A DNA stretch of 64,000 nucleotides from Anastatus disparis (Eukaryota > Arthropoda > Insecta > Hymenoptera > Eupelmidae): contig JAFFSR010000221.1 in assembly GCA_017163975.1 (NCBI GenBank), positions 6,138,001-6,202,000 of the forward strand. The letters are read 5' to 3'. Shown piece by piece: positions 33,652 through 48,009 of the stretch. Made by a program: the position numbers and the translations under genes. The notes under the pieces are model-generated. The model was not told the origin of the DNA and ran no database searches. It worked only from the letters and a program-made list of their open reading frames with translations. Within the stretch, counting starts at the first letter, position 1. The number at the start of each line of letters is the position of its first letter.

Positions 33652-36600
33652 TTTTTTTTTTCTATTTTTTTTTGCTCTTTTATCCTTTCGTTATAAACAA
33701 CGTTTCTTTTTTTACCACGGAGAAAATGAGTTGCCGAGTTGATCTTGCCATTATATATTTTTTCTTTTTTATCTGGTCTCTTTTTCATTGACTGATGCTT
33801 TAACGCTCATCAATTTCTTGCATTACGACATGTTGGATTGCTTTTAGTTTAATAGGAAAAAAAAGAAACTACTGGTTAATGAATTACTTGTTCGCTTTGT
33901 TTTTTATCGGGAAATTAGGAAACAAATTTTCATTATGTTTTATTTATAGAAAAAGAAAAAGATTGTTTAATTGTTTAAATTTTTAATTATTAGGTTCGAC
34001 TTAAAAAAACAAAATCAAATGTTAAAATATGTGATAATTAAGCTATACAATCAAAATTAAAAGATTGCAACGTATAAACTATTATGACGGAAGGTGTTCC
34101 AAAGTTTGTATAATTCTTTTTATATTTATTGTTATAAAATCATAGTGTTGAGAAGAACGGGGATTAAGTACAATGTATATTTGAAAAAAAAAAGACAAAT
34201 GATCTTCATTCTGTACATATCGTATCATTTATGTATAAATATATATTATATTTTTTTCAAATAAAAACGTTTTGTGGATACAATGTTTTCGAGATCTATT
34301 AATTACATGAACATATACTTTAGAGGTAATGATTTGACGACTACGTCAAACTAATCTTTTTTTTTTGTTGGTTGCATAATGGATGCGTGTGCTGCAGAAA
34401 CAGGTTTATTTTTTGATACATTTTTTTCGACTTTTTAATTTTATATGACGACAAGGTTACTGAGACAAGATAAATTATTCTTGACCACAAAGTATTTAGC
34501 AATCGTATAGATTCAGAAAAAATGAACTTCTCTACAGGTCAGCTTGTAGTTTAAATGACATTGTTTGTATCATTAAAAAATGACAAACAAAAAATTGAAA
34601 GATAATTTGTATTTTACAGAGTTAATAATTATGCATGGATATGAAAAATTTAGTTGAATTTATGGGTCGATTGAAAAACCGTTTCTTTCATTTTAATCAA
34701 TAAAAAAAAGAAACTGCAAGTCAAGAGGCTGCTTTCGGGACACAATACTACAGTACGAAAACTTTTTACCAAACTTATAATGGTTATTAAAACTTTTTAA
34801 AATTCTATGACTTTTGAATGATATGCGAGAAAGAAGTATACGAATATGCATATTATTGATGTACCCATTAAATGCTAAATAAATAATGACGTAAAATAAA
34901 CTAGCGAATTCCAAATGGCATATTGACTCGATACTACATAAAGGAACGGCTATAATACCCAAGAGCATGAAAATTTTCTGCTGTATAACATTGCAATTTT
35001 ATTTTTTTTCAGTGTATATGCACTTTATTTTCGTTCCTTTTTTGTTCTCAATTTAAATCTTTGTAGCTCGAAGCAGATACAGAGCGGCCTCTGGTATAAG
35101 GCTGAACGTTGAACGAAGCAGTAGCAGCAGGAGGAAATAAAAATTCTTGACGGCAGTTTTAACTCGAAACGATGCTTCGCATCAAGGTGGTAAATTTGTC
35201 CCGTAAAACTTGCGTAACCTTTTTTTCCTCTCTCTCTTCCTCCTCCCCCAGAAAGAAGAAGAAGAACAAAGACTTCCTTCGCCTTGTTTACAAGGCAAAA
35301 GCCTTCGTGTATATATAAACTCTGCGATAAAACAGCCTCTTTTATAAGAAACTCTTCCTTTCTACTTTCTTCCTCTTTTTTTCTCTCTCTTTGCTCTTTT
35401 GTTTTTACCCCTTTACCTTTTCATCTCCAGCAACAATGCAAGGGATATATAGGGAACGAACAAAGTATAACATCGGCTAAACATTGTTTATTACATCGGG
35501 TTTATATACACACCGAGGCCGCCGCACGCGTGCGAGCGAATCTTCGCATAAATTGAATATTGCTGAAGTTCTCTATACGTGTATGGTTGGAAATAAAAAA
35601 AAAAAAAATTTTTTTCTCTCTTGGATTTATATCTTTGTGCTTCCTTGTAGCGAATTGCAAAATAATATTCCGTTAAAGTATGCTATTGGCAATATTGTTA
35701 ATGGAAAGATTTTGAAAAATAGGAAACGTATCAAATAAAGTAACGTTATTTTATTTTTTAAGAAAGAAATAGCACCGAGCAAACTAATGTTACCTTTTTG
35801 AATTTAGTTTCTTCAAAACTTAATCTATGCTTTCTTTTATCAACTTTTTTTTCATCATTTATAAAATGATAATACACGTGATTAGTAAGGATTGAAATAA
35901 TTAAAAAATAATTAAAATAATATAATTAAAAAACAAAATCATCGAAATTCCATATTTTCGCATTTTTATTGAAAAATAATCTGTCGATTGAATTGAAAAA
36001 CCATTAAAAAAATTATGCAATATTGCATATTTTTTAGGCCGTGAAAAGAACCTGTTTAATAAAGATAAACTATATCTTTTTCCTCGTACTATCTTATTTT
36101 TATCGGTGCTGGATCAATTTATTCAATATTTATTATATTTCATTGATGATTATATTTTCGAAAAAGCAGTATAACGGTGAATAAAATATCCTTATATAGA
36201 ATCAAAAAAATTTTAGCATTTTAAGAAAGTATTTTTTTTTAATTCTGAAATTGATTTAAAATAGTCTGAAGTCAATTTCATCTTGTAAATATTAAATTAC
36301 AAAAAGACAGGTATGCATATTAGAAGACATAAAAAGATTGTTTAAATAATTCCTTTCAGCTAAAACAGTTTTTTGTTCTTCGTTTGCAAAGTAGCTTTTT
36401 AAAAGCAAGTTTTTAGTAATTTGATTTTTTTGGAATTCATCATTTAAACAGCTTGGTTCTCTCGCAGAGGAACTATTATTAGTCTAAAAACCAGTTTTCG
36501 AAAAAAGTATTATATAAGCACTTTTTTGATACAGTGGGAATCTAAATGTGTTATTTTTACAGTGTATTTGAATGTGTGAATCGGCATTAAGAAGTTGGTA

Positions 36601-37420
36601 ACAGCTTAATTGATTTCAATTTATACCTGCCTATTTTCTTTATTCTTTTGAAATAAAGACAGGATAGTAATATTTTGATTTAATTGATGTGGTTATAAAT
36701 TTTATATCGTTTTTGTAATTCTTAAAAATTTTGTACCTTAAATTTCTGCATTTAACCATTTAATTTTTAGAATACATGAAATTTTGAAGTTTTTTTAATG
36801 TTAAGTCATGTTGTTTGATATTTTAAGATAAAATTTTATCTTATTATACTTTCAAGCTTGTATATACAGTATTTTTACAGAACACGAAAACTTAAGTAAA
36901 TTCAATAGTTCAAAAGGCCCAATACTATCAAAAATATCTTAACTAATATTTTTTCTAAAATATTTATTTTAAATTCGTAAATTATATTAAGAGCTCAGGT
37001 TTTTCTGAACATTTTTTCCATTTCCTCATTTTTAATTGATGTTTAATTGACGTTGAAAATAACAAAATTTTTTTTTTTAATTTACTTTCTTGTTTATAAT
37101 TTCTTTTGAGTCTATTTTTTAATTTACGTGATTATAACTTGGAAACTAAAGAATAGAACTCTTTGAAATTTTAATGGATTCTTAGAGATATTAATCTTGT
37201 TAAAAAAAAAAGATGATATCTTTACCTAAGATCTCATGCAAATTTATTTAATAATAAAGTTTATAAACTTAATCAAGATATAAACTAATCATTTTAAAAT
37301 TAAAATTATTTATAAAGCTCATACATAGTTCGTTAATTTCAGAAATATTTATAATAATGTCTTTTTAAACAATACAAATAAATTTTTAACAAGATCAATT
37401 CATATTATTAAAAAAGAAAT
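33652..37420. other. 3' flank of the FAR gene, no gene recognised
   Basis: Starts with T-rich sequence, probably 3' UTR. A less AT-rich block at about 35050-35540 contains a pyrimidine tract ending CCCCCAG before AAGAAGAAGAAG. It also holds a 48-codon frame (35172-35318), both noted as findings. The rest is low-complexity A/T. Confidence 0.5.
34260..34265 (+). terminator. Candidate polyadenylation signal for the FAR gene
   Basis: AATAAA about 610 bases after the FAR stop, followed by a T/G-rich stretch (TTTTGTGG, then TGTTTTCG). AATAAA is frequent by chance in this composition, so the site is only a candidate. Confidence 0.25.
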
Positions 37421-37423
37421 TTA

Positions 37424-37900
37424 TTAAGTAAAAATAAACAAAAATAGGATAGATGAATACAAAGAAAAGGCTAAGAAAAGACCGAGAGGTCGGTCATTGA
37501 AAGCAATAAAAGATGATTCTATGTTTAGTGTCGTTAATAGTGTCGATAGCTTAGAAACAATGGATAAAAACAAAAAAAAAAAAACAGAAACGGGGGAGAG
37601 GGAATATCGAGTCAAAAAATAATAAATTGAAAAAAAATGAAAAGTTAAATAAATATTATATTAATAAAAGGTTGAATGTAAAGTCTAGTGATGAAAGTCT
37701 AGATGAAAATATGAACAATATTATATTGGAAATAGTATCAAATGCAGAAAAATATACAAAAAAGTGAAATGATTTGAAAACAGGCAAGAAAAATGAAAAA
37801 TCTAAAAAAGAACGTAAGAAAGCAAATTAAATACTTTAAAAGTATATAGATATTTATGAAAGGATAAAGAAAAATAATAAAGCAGTAGAAATGATCAAGT
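37424..37900 (+). pseudogene. Decayed coding-like sequence with an AT-hook-like motif
   Basis: One frame is open for about 63 codons (about 37427-37618) without a useful ATG. It encodes a basic stretch with KRPRGRSLK, resembling an AT-hook, then an acidic/serine part (SVVNSVDSLETMDK) and a lysine run before stops. Further on, with in-frame stops, come SSDESLDENMNN, EIVSNAEKYTKK and TGKKNEKSKKERKK, again charged and protein-like. Such composition is seen in gag-like or DNA-binding proteins of mobile elements. I cannot name the family. The + strand is strongly purine-rich for about 700 bases, which alone could create the impression. Confidence 0.3.
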
Positions 37901-39573
37901 TAAGTTTCAAAATAAGCTTAAAAGCTTAACAAAAAAAATCATCAAACAGTGCATAAGAGAATGTATATGAAATCAGGTATGAAGAGTGCATATAGTAGTA
38001 GCAAAAAAAATATTCATAGGAAGTACATGGATGATATTTCAAAGATATCTCAGATAAATTAAATGAAAAAATGTGGGAATGAAAAGAAAAAAAAAAGAGA
38101 AAAAAGAACATATTAAAAGAATAAGTACTGTAGAGAAGAATCTTTGGAGTCGTCATTTTTCATAGAAAATCTAAAATTCATTTTTTTTATTTACAATTGA
38201 AATTAATATTTTAACAATTATTAATACATTTTAGCTATTAATGGAATAAAATTTAAACTTATGATTTTTATTTTGGAGCTTACATTCAGGGCAAAATATT
38301 GAAAGAACATTAGGGAATTAGTGACAATATTATTCTAAATAGTTAAAATAACGTTGAAAATCAAGATATATAATCACCATAAAAAATAGAAATCTTCAAA
38401 ATTATTCTTGACAGTTAAGTAAAGACGATTAAAGTCATAATAGAATTTCATAAAATAAAATGCGAGATAAAATGTAGCAAAGAAGTTGTTGATCGTGTCA
38501 AAGTCTTAATTCATTTAAAGTCAACTTTGAGGATAAACGTAAAGTCTTAAATTGATTTTTAAAAGATAATGACGTGTAGGCTAAGCAATTTAATTTGCAA
38601 ACCATATTAACAAATCCAGTAAACTGATTTGAGACAAAACGTCATCTGACGTAAATAAAATTATTTACAAAGAAAATCCAAAATCACTTTTTGTTCATAA
38701 CAAATATTTATTCTTAAGATTACTTTAGAAAATTTATATATACAACACTTAATCCAAACTTGAATATCTTGACAGAAGATAAATATTAAAGCCAAAGTCT
38801 GATAAGGGTAAACGAAAGGTCCCATCTTGAAGGTTGGAGTATTAAACAAACAATTTTGGAGTTGATCTTTAATAAAAAAAATAGCACTTGCTTGAGTGTT
38901 ATTACACTTTAGCGATGGTATATTACTATTATAGTTTGTAGGATAAACTAATTCTATTAAATATTGAAAGATGAATTCAATGAATGTTACAGTTTTACAA
39001 AAAAAAAAGCCGTCACAAGTAATCTTGACAAGTTTTTGAATTTTTTGTTATGAATATTGATTATGATAATTAGTTTTTATATTCTTCTATCTACATTTTT
39101 TCCAACATTATAATTTTGAATTATTAATTAACATATAAGATTTAAAAATTGTAAAACAGTTTTTAAAAAGATAATATTTGTTTATTCACTAATCAGTTCA
39201 GTAATTTAAAATAAATCCATCTGAAATCGCTCTCAAAGGTAACTTTATTAAATCTCTAAATTGAGTTATTAATTATAAGATTTATTATTTTTATAAGTAT
39301 TCTAGGTTATATTTTATTGAATGATATTTTTAAATTTTTATATTGTATCAATGACTTTTCCAATTAGAAAAACATTTCCTCAAATTCAGATTAAAATAGC
39401 CATATTCCCTCAAAGTGTCAAAAATGGTGCATGATACTTTTAGTCAAATAGCACACGTACCAAGGGAGAAAAAATAGTTATCGTACGCTTTTATTACCCG
39501 TACCGAAAGCGAAAGTGTCAATTTACGCGAGGTATGGACTGACCAATACTTATCCTCTAGATGCATAATACAC
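37901..39573. other. AT-rich intergenic DNA, no gene seen
   Basis: Purine-rich on the + strand to about 38170, continuing the preceding segment, then ordinary AT-rich DNA. A CpG-containing patch lies at about 39450-39545. Nothing else supported. Confidence 0.5.
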
Positions 39574-39673
39574 TATTAATATCTGTTTTTTATTCAACGC
39601 TTTTTTTGTCTAAAACTACGCACGCGTGCTGTTTCAAATAAAAAAGATGTTGAATAAAAAAAAGATATTAATA
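39574..39673. mobile_element. Short fold-back element
   Basis: TATTAATATCTGTTTTTTAT plus TCAAC (39574-39598) is mirrored at 39649-39673 (GTTGAATA, an A-run, GATATTAATA), 24 of 25 positions pairing. The 50-nt centre includes CGCACGCGTG. Weak pairing continues outward for some bases. Size and structure fit a small MITE. A SINE starts 87 bases downstream. Confidence 0.55.
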
Positions 39674-39759
39674 ATATATTTCAAAAATAATTTACTCCGA
39701 AATCATTTGTGACGAAATCGTAAGTTGTGATGAAATACATTATATTTTTTTAATTTTAT

Positions 39760-39944
39760 TTAACGCTGCTTTATTTATGCTATCATTTTGATGCATATTA
39801 GCGACGAAGGTCGTCAGAGTGTTTTTGAACAAAGCACATGTAACTTACAGTGGTACTTGTATAAATCAGCCGAAAGCGGGATTCGAACTCGGTACCTCGA
39901 GGTTACGAATCCATCGCTCTACTGAGTGGGCCACTGACGACCTC
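39760..39944 (-). mobile_element. tRNA-derived SINE, copy 6
   Basis: Minus strand. In sense, the A box is diverged (TGGCCCACTCAG) and the B box intact. The anticodon position reads CGT. The tail side TTAACGCTGC is flanked by T-rich sequence. Confidence 0.84.
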
Positions 39945-42900
39945 CTCCATACATCATTTAGATGCTTTAAGTTATTAGAAAAAGAATGGGATCAAAAAAA
40001 ACTTTTTCTTAACTTTGTTGTTGTAATAAAAAAATATACTAAAAATAATGATATTTATAAAAATATAGCTATCACTTTGATAAGGTAAATATTACGTGAA
40101 TACTTTTTAAATATACATAATATAAATAAATTCTACAAAGCGCTTATGTAATTTTGAGAACTGGAAACACTCAATGAATTAATAAATAAGTGAGACAAAA
40201 GTACGATAAATGTAGCGATCAATTATCATTAAAAATGTAAATAATGTATAAAAGATCAAACACTGTGTAGCATTTTTTAAGGCTATATATTCAACTTACA
40301 TATGTGAATATTAACATAAAAAATCTATATTCGATGATATAAATTCTTTAAAAAAAGTACTGAAAAGTAAAAATACAGAAAAAGTTATTAATAAATTTTT
40401 TGAATGTCAAATATTTTTTTATAAACAGTTTTTTTTATAAGATTTTAAATTTATAAAATCTTAAATTATTGAAAATTTGATTCAGTATAGTTATTGAAAT
40501 ATGAAATACTCATTTTTGTTTGAGAATATAAACGTAAACAAGTTCGACTATGTCGTCTTTTTATTACAATTTTTTTGAGCAATTTTTTAATCTTTTCTGC
40601 AGATCCATTGACGCAATCAAGATCACATTCACTGACACTTTTTCTTCCTATATACTTACCAAGTCAGCGTTGAATACAGCGTATTACACATAGCGTCCAT
40701 GAACTTTTATTTTGAAGTTGCTTGTAAGTAAAAGTTCTTGGCTTCTTTTTTTCAAAAAAAGAAAAAACATATGTATATATATATGTAGTCTTTTAGTCGA
40801 TGTGAATTGCAACGAGGTTGCACGTGTTCAACGTACATATTGTTTTACAACGAACGAGTCTCATAAGTGCTTGATAAAAAAAAAGAAAAAAAAAGAAGAA
40901 AAGAGCGAGATAGAAGAACGTAAGGAGAAGCTCTTTTAGATTCTCCACTATCTTTACTGCCCTACGGTATTAAGGACGGAAATTAAATTTTAAGGAGTCG
41001 CATGCAGACTTTATCCGCTACTTACTTTTTTTCTATACATACATCTCTCTCTTCTCTCTTTCTTACTTTAACTAACATACGTTCAAGAAACACCGTACGT
41101 GTATGTAGTCTTAACCGGTGTTTAGTAAGCTTTTCATCTTCTTCTAATAAAAAAAAATGTTTGTGTAAGAACGTTAATGATCATTTTGATTTATATTCTC
41201 TTTAATGAATTTTGCAGAAAAAAAATGTAATGCACTAATAATAATCAAAATGGTTTATTTTGTTTCTTCTTTTTTTTTAAGTGATGCAATTTAATGCAAG
41301 GTATTTTTCCATTAATTTTACGTCGAGAAATGCTTATAAGATTGTTTTTTATTTATTTTATACCTATATGTATTTATATTTTACGTAATATATACCTAAA
41401 TTAATTGAATTAATTTATCTTTTGAATCTGCAAGTAAATTAAATGTTTAAATATTTTTTTATGAAACTTTTAAATTAGTACATTCTTTTATTTACAATAT
41501 TTTCTGCATACATTGCATTTATTTTATATTGTTCTGATTAAAACATAGTTGTCAAAATATATAATCATTCAATTTTTGATCAATAATAATTTTTTTTTAA
41601 TTACATTAAAATCATCTATTAAAATATCCAGTTATTATGTTCTAATTATTAATTATGTCACTAAGTAATGGTAACAATAACTTTTTGAATCACAATAAAA
41701 TTATTGTACGGTTACAATCACCTCCGAAATATTAATTAAATCACCGTTACCATAATCAATTGATTAAGTAATTGATAGCTTTTATACAACTTATTACTCA
41801 TATTCATAATTAATGATTAGGAAGTAATTCAATTAATATTTGAAAAATTGTATTTTATTATTCAATAATTTAATTATTTAAAAAAATAGCTATTCACTAC
41901 GTTATATTTTGATTATTAATTATTTTATTGGTGATTTATATTTAACTCAGAATCGAAATTAATTTTAAAATATTGAATAATTAAGCTGTGTAAATATGTC
42001 GAAAGAATCTTAAACTTTCTTATTAATTTCATAACGACAGCCAAGTGGTCAAATTACAAAAAAATTTCTTTAAATAAATGATTTCTATATTTCCGTTATT
42101 AAAAAAAAAACTATGAATAATATTGCAGATTATAAAAATAATCCATCCTGCTACCTTAAAAATTAAGTTAAAAAAATGCACCGAAGTTGGTAAAAAACAT
42201 CGAGAACATATCTGTCTGAATACATCAGACTTTTTCTACTTATAAATTAAAAAAATACTAAAACATTAAAAATTTATCTTAACAAATCTACATTTATAAT
42301 ACAAGATTATTGCATCTTGTATTCACTTGGTAAAAAAGGCCAAGTTGATAAACATACGAAGAAGAGCAATTGATATTGTTTGAATATCGCGTATGGATGC
42401 TGGTAAAGTAGAGTCCGCGTAAATGCACGTCATATTCTCCGACGTAGATATAGAATATCGCACTTCGCAAGATTTCCAGAGTGCGCCTGCTTCCAGCTGC
42501 CTCGATCGAGAGAAAGAGAGAGATGCCTTTTCATACATTACTATATTCATGTAGATATCCATATATACATGCATACATATTACACGATGATGCGCGCGCG
42601 GGTCTCGTAGTTTCGTCTTCTCATCGCGTGATTACAGCGCTTCGTTAAAATCCCATTATCCTGGTTTTGAATCAGAGCGCGCAAAAAGAAAGTTGCCTCT
42701 GCCTGCTGCTTGGAGATTAGTTTTGTGAGAAATAATTGGAAAGCTGCTTCCACTATGACGGCTACGCATGAGTTGTCGGCAAAACTCAAAAAAAATAATA
42801 ATAATAATAATAAAAGAGAAGATGCATAATTGGAGGATTGTCTGTTTTTTTTTTCTTCTTCTTATTTCGAGTATGAGGCAAAGTACACAAGATTCTGTGG

Positions 42901-44733
42901 AGAAAAAAAAACGAAATACAAAAAAATTTGAATAGTGTGATGAAACGTGTGAAAAAGAGAGAAAAAAATGTACTAGCCTCATTTGAAAAACTGCAGACGC
43001 TGTTATTACAGAAATGAAGAAAGAAATGAGAGAACTAAATTTTTTATTTTAACTTGTTACTCCGGTACTATTTGCTTGTAAAATGATTTATAATTTGTAT
43101 TTTTAAAAATGCGGAACAAATATTATTTGGATTTAAATTGTAATTTTTTTATGGTATTTTTCCGCAAAGATTTAATGAATTTAAGAAACCATATATTTCT
43201 ACGAATTAATTATGTTTTCAAAAAGCTATTTTATTTATTTCCTATATTTGCGTGAAATGGTTTAAATAATTAGACATGATAATAGCTGTATAAGAGGAAA
43301 TGATTAGAGAAAAGGAATAAAGTTACTTCCTTTAAAAGTATAACTATGTAGGTAATCATAATCCTAAAGAAAAAAGTTTAAATAAAATTAACATATTTTT
43401 TATTTTAAAACATTCATTAAATTATTACATAGAATATATTTTTAAATGAATGTTCCGCTTGATAATCCTTAAATTTGAGTAAAAATATATTTTAATCAAT
43501 AAATTATTGCATAAATAAGAATAAATTCTATTTTAATGTTCTATTAATTATTTATTTCTAGCTAAGCTTAGAAAAATTTTAATTTCAGTTAAAACCAAAA
43601 ATAGTACAATGATAGCCAAAAATAGTTCTTCCAAGGGAAAAAATGTTATTTTACTTGCGAATTGCTAAACAGACTTATCGTTACTTCAACAATGGTTCGT
43701 TAATAGACTTTAAAAAACCGGACCCAACTAAAAAAAAATTAAAATTTTAATAATAAAATTTTCTATATTTTATAATATATTGACTTTTTTTGTCAAAGTT
43801 TGATACTATTTTAATCATTTTTAATTAGTTCACTTAATTAATTTGATATGATGTTACATTTATAAAATATTAATACTTTATAAAAATTCCAATTTGTATT
43901 TCAGTAAAAAATCATTTACACTGGTTTAGCTAGAAATATCAGTAAATTACGCAGATCATTCCCAAGAGTGAGATTCACGAATTTATTAAAGGCAATATTC
44001 ACCTTCAATTTCGTGCTGTATAGTATTTTTTCTTAAAACTGGTCCGAAAACACTGCATTCGTTATTAATTTTCAGAATAAAATGTGATTTTAATCGGTAG
44101 GGATGAAATGTATTGGTTTATCAACTGTTTCTGTAAATTGATACTTCAGCCAAAAGTGAGAGTCAAAAACACATGTAATGGGATGACCATTATTCTTCAT
44201 GTATTATAGATACTGACGCTCACACTTCATCGATGTGAGAAATTGCTAAATAAGACATTTCTTTTACCAAATATTAATAGGATAAACATGGCATATTCCA
44301 CATAAAAGAGTAAAGCGATTATAATTTTAAAACCGTTAAAATATTTGACATATTTTCTATATTGCAAATTGACTGTGCAATGAATTCCTCCAAATTTTAA
44401 TGTTATATCTATTTCACATGGTTGATTACCCTAAATATTAGATGTTCTTTGAATTACATACAAACTATTTTTTTGACATAGGATTCAAGTCGATTTCTTT
44501 CTTGAAAGAAATATGCGACGTTGACCCCTTATTGCGTATTGTACTAATTATCAATACCAAACCGAAAATAAAAAATTCCATTCTCCAAGGCTGAAGAGAA
44601 TGTAACCCTTTCGGTTGTTTGTTATGTAAAAATAGTCTGTCGACACCATGTGTAAATGAATATCCAAATTTAAGCCAGGTATATCATTCTCCTTCTGAAA
44701 AAAAATTAAAGTGATTATCATGATGCAAAAACA
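39945..44733. other. Intergenic DNA, no gene recognised
   Basis: AT-rich with a less AT-rich, CpG-containing block at about 42370-42790. That block contains short GA runs and overlapping minus-strand open frames of low complexity. None matches a family I know. An (AAT)n run sits at 42794-42813. Confidence 0.5.
42794..42813. repeat. (AAT)n microsatellite
   Basis: Six to seven uninterrupted AAT units, preceded by an A-run. Confidence 0.85.
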
Positions 44734-44945
44734 AGCTTGTTAGTGGCTCAGTCGGTAGAGCGTTGGATTCGTAATCTCGAGGTTCTGAGTTCGAATCCCG
44801 CTCTCGGCAGCCGATTGATAGAAGCACCACTGTACGTTACATGTGCTTTGTTCACAAACACACTTACGAGCTCCGTCGCTGATTAGCATCACAAATAGCA
44901 TATATATAGCGACGTTAAAGAAAATTAAAAAAAATAAATAAATAG
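44734..44945 (+). mobile_element. tRNA-derived SINE, copy 7
   Basis: Plus strand and one of the best-preserved copies. A box TGGCTCAGTCGG (44744-44755), B box GAGTTCGAATCC (44788-44799), then the body and GCGACGTTAAAG followed by an A-rich tail with AAATAAATA units. The anticodon position reads CGT. Confidence 0.88.
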
Positions 44946-47900
44946 AGTAATGGCTTAGTATTTCAATCGGTGAATGTTATTTTTTTGTTGAAATAAAAAG
45001 TTAAATTTAATTCTCTATTTTTCTATAATATTTAAAATAATTTATTTTAGTCTTTAAATAAATTTATATGACTTTTTCTTTTTCTGATTTTAAAGATTTT
45101 GCAAGGTAAAATTTTGTAAAGTAAAAAAAACCATAATTATTTTGCTATTATGTTTATGCAAAAAGTTGTTTCTGATGGACTAGTTAAAGTTATAACAAAT
45201 GATTTTCGAAATCCAAAATTGTTTTCAACAAACTCGTAGAGTTTAAGAATTTACTCTTAAAAAATCTCGATCTTTTAATAATTTTTGCGTGCACTTTCCT
45301 ATATTATAAAAACTGGAAATTTGATTAGAACATTAGGAAATGATACTCTAAATACATTTTAATTTTTTATTTAGAGGCTTCATATTCAAACTTGCAACTT
45401 TCCATTCAAATTTTAACGATATAATAAAAACTAAAAACTTGACATTACAATTATAAGTTTAAGAATCTAAGGAATCTAAGGAGGGTAAAAAATAACGAAA
45501 CGAATCAGAGAATTTGGGGTGAAGCAAAAAAAGAGAATAAGACGTAGAACGAATAAGAAAGAAAGAAAAAATTTAAAGAGAAAGTGGAAACAGAAGGGAG
45601 AAACATGTTACTGTCTGTCGTAAGTTACAGTTCGCATTGTGAACAGCTCCCACAGGCTAACTTTTGCTTCAACCAAAAAAGGGAGAGAGTCACGCGAGTA
45701 TCACGCTATACTCTCGCGCTAGACTCTAAGCAGCTTTCACTGCTAATACGAGGAGCTTCTAAAATCGTACGTTTATACGTATATATCTTAACTTACATGC
45801 ACATTCGGTTTGCATACGTTAAAGCTTTGAAGCTAGAATTTGGTTAATCTATTTATAACAAGCTACGCTACGAGTAGCTTTTTTTCTTATTTTTTTCAAC
45901 ATTTATCTGTTTGTCATACTAATTACTTATAAATAGAGATAAGATTGATTTTTTTTTCTTTTTGTTAGAAACAGAAAATTAACAAGAAGCTTTTGGTATT
46001 AATTTACTGAACATTTACACTTCATGTAACGTTACTGAGCACTGACATAATTAGCAAAACAAATCTGTTTGAAAAGATATTTGTCTTTATTTTTCTATCA
46101 GATATTAAAAATTATGATTGTATTTATTTCTTTGATTATTAAATATATTTTTTGAGAATAAAAGGCATATAAATTATAATAAAATAAAAAATATCTGTTT
46201 GAACCAACACAGTGTTAATTAACTTGATTTTAACAGTAACAACAACGCGAAGAATAAACAAGTCTCTTTGGTGTACCCTTACCTTTGAAAAGCTTCACGG
46301 AATCTTGAATTTAGTGATTCTTTGTTTAATGCGTGTTATTCATCGGGCGTATAAAGACGTTACGAAAAAAAAAGTATACGTGTACCTTTAGGTAGAGCTT
46401 CCCTTCTGCAAGTTATATACCATCCCTTTGCTCGGGCAGGTAGAAAGATGTGTTTATCGACCGAGTGTTTACGTGCGCGCAGCGACTACGATGTATCGCG
46501 CACACATAAGCTTTAAATTTTCGCACTTGTTTGCCTACTTTGAATTAGCTTCTGTGTTTTATATATACACGTGCATATATATGTATTTGAGTATAGCTAT
46601 ACAGAGCTTATAAAGAGGAAAGGGAAAAAGGCTTTCGAGTTCTCGCTTCGCTGAAGTATACGCAAGTGATATAACATTGCGTTTGTAGCGTTTACGTCAC
46701 GCATAGATGAACGTAATCGTGCCTTCAAAATCTCAGAACACCACTGGTTTGTTCTCTGGAAAATAAAATATTTACCATTCTTTTACGGTTTATTGAGCAA
46801 ATAATGTTAACAAATTTTTTTGGTAATTTCATCTATAATTTATTGTGCTTATTCAATTATTTACTTAAGTTGAATTAGTTATGAAATATCGATTGGGAAA
46901 ATATCTCTTTTTCTAATATCTTTACTGGATTAGAGTTTTATTGATTAGAATTACTAAGAAAAATAAGAAAAAAATTTAATTGATTACATCTAAGGAAATT
47001 TTGTATCTATAAAATATGTTGAAAGTTATTTTTACTATCAAAAATAAAAAAATAGAAATTATTAAATCAATTTAGGAAAATTTTGAAAGGCATGTAGAAG
47101 TCGTGTAATATAGTAGCTTTTTACCATTTATTCCTTTTTATTGTTTCAATAGTTCAACATATTTCAATTGATATGAATTGAAATTTTACATCATTTGTAA
47201 TGGATTCGAAATCCTATTTACAAATAAAAAATTCATTTTCAAAGCATATTGTAAAATAGTTTTTCAATTATTTTTGTAATTAAAAAATACAAGAGAAATC
47301 TATAAATTAAAAATTTAAAGTATTAAATAAATTTTAAAAGGTGTATTAAGTGATTCAATTTAGTAGGAAAAACTACGCAGTATAAATTGATTATACTTTT
47401 TTGTTCCTTTTCAAGTCTCGTATTAAAACCGCATAAACAATGCTTTGTGTTTCACGAAGATTTTTAGATTGACATTCAACTAGATGAAATAACAAAGAAC
47501 TTTTTATTAAAAGTAACGCGAATAACTCCTTTTTTATTAAACGCATGAAAATGTTAAAAAAAAAAAAAAAAGAATAACCATCTGGGATCGGATTATATCT
47601 CTTTGACATACATTCAAATGACTTTTATGGATTTTAGAACAAAAAATATTGCACTATTGTGAACATATGTTATCCATATTCGACAGTCGTTTTTTTTTTT
47701 GCTCGTCGCTTGTGCTACAGGTAAAAGAATTCACTGATCATCTGACCGTGCGTATAACACTGAAATCTCATTGTTTTCAAACATTTTTGAACTAGTGAAC
47801 GTATGAGAATATGGGAAAATTCGTACGCGTGGCGTTAATTTGAATGCAATTTTATTTTGTTCATAAATCTAAATTTTTGATTGAGTTGGTATTAAAAATT
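44946..47900. other. Intergenic DNA, no gene recognised
   Basis: A less AT-rich block at about 45580-45840 holds an 87-codon open frame without recognisable domains. A small hairpin (AAGCTAC/GTAGCTT, 45860-45880) is followed by a T-run. Another CpG-containing block lies at about 46380-46740. The remainder is AT-rich. Confidence 0.5.
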
Positions 47901-48009
47901 TACTAATTAATTCATTGAACTATCGCATTATTAATTTCAACGTATTTATGCGTAAATTCTACCGATCTATGAATTAAAATTTGTAAAATTTTGTAAATAT
48001 TTTTTTTTA

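Noticed and set aside
44734..44810. A functional tRNA gene at this or the other A/B-box sites
   Set aside because: The acceptor ends do not pair as in a tRNA, the sequence continues into a shared body and A-tail, and the same unit occurs eight times. These are SINE heads.
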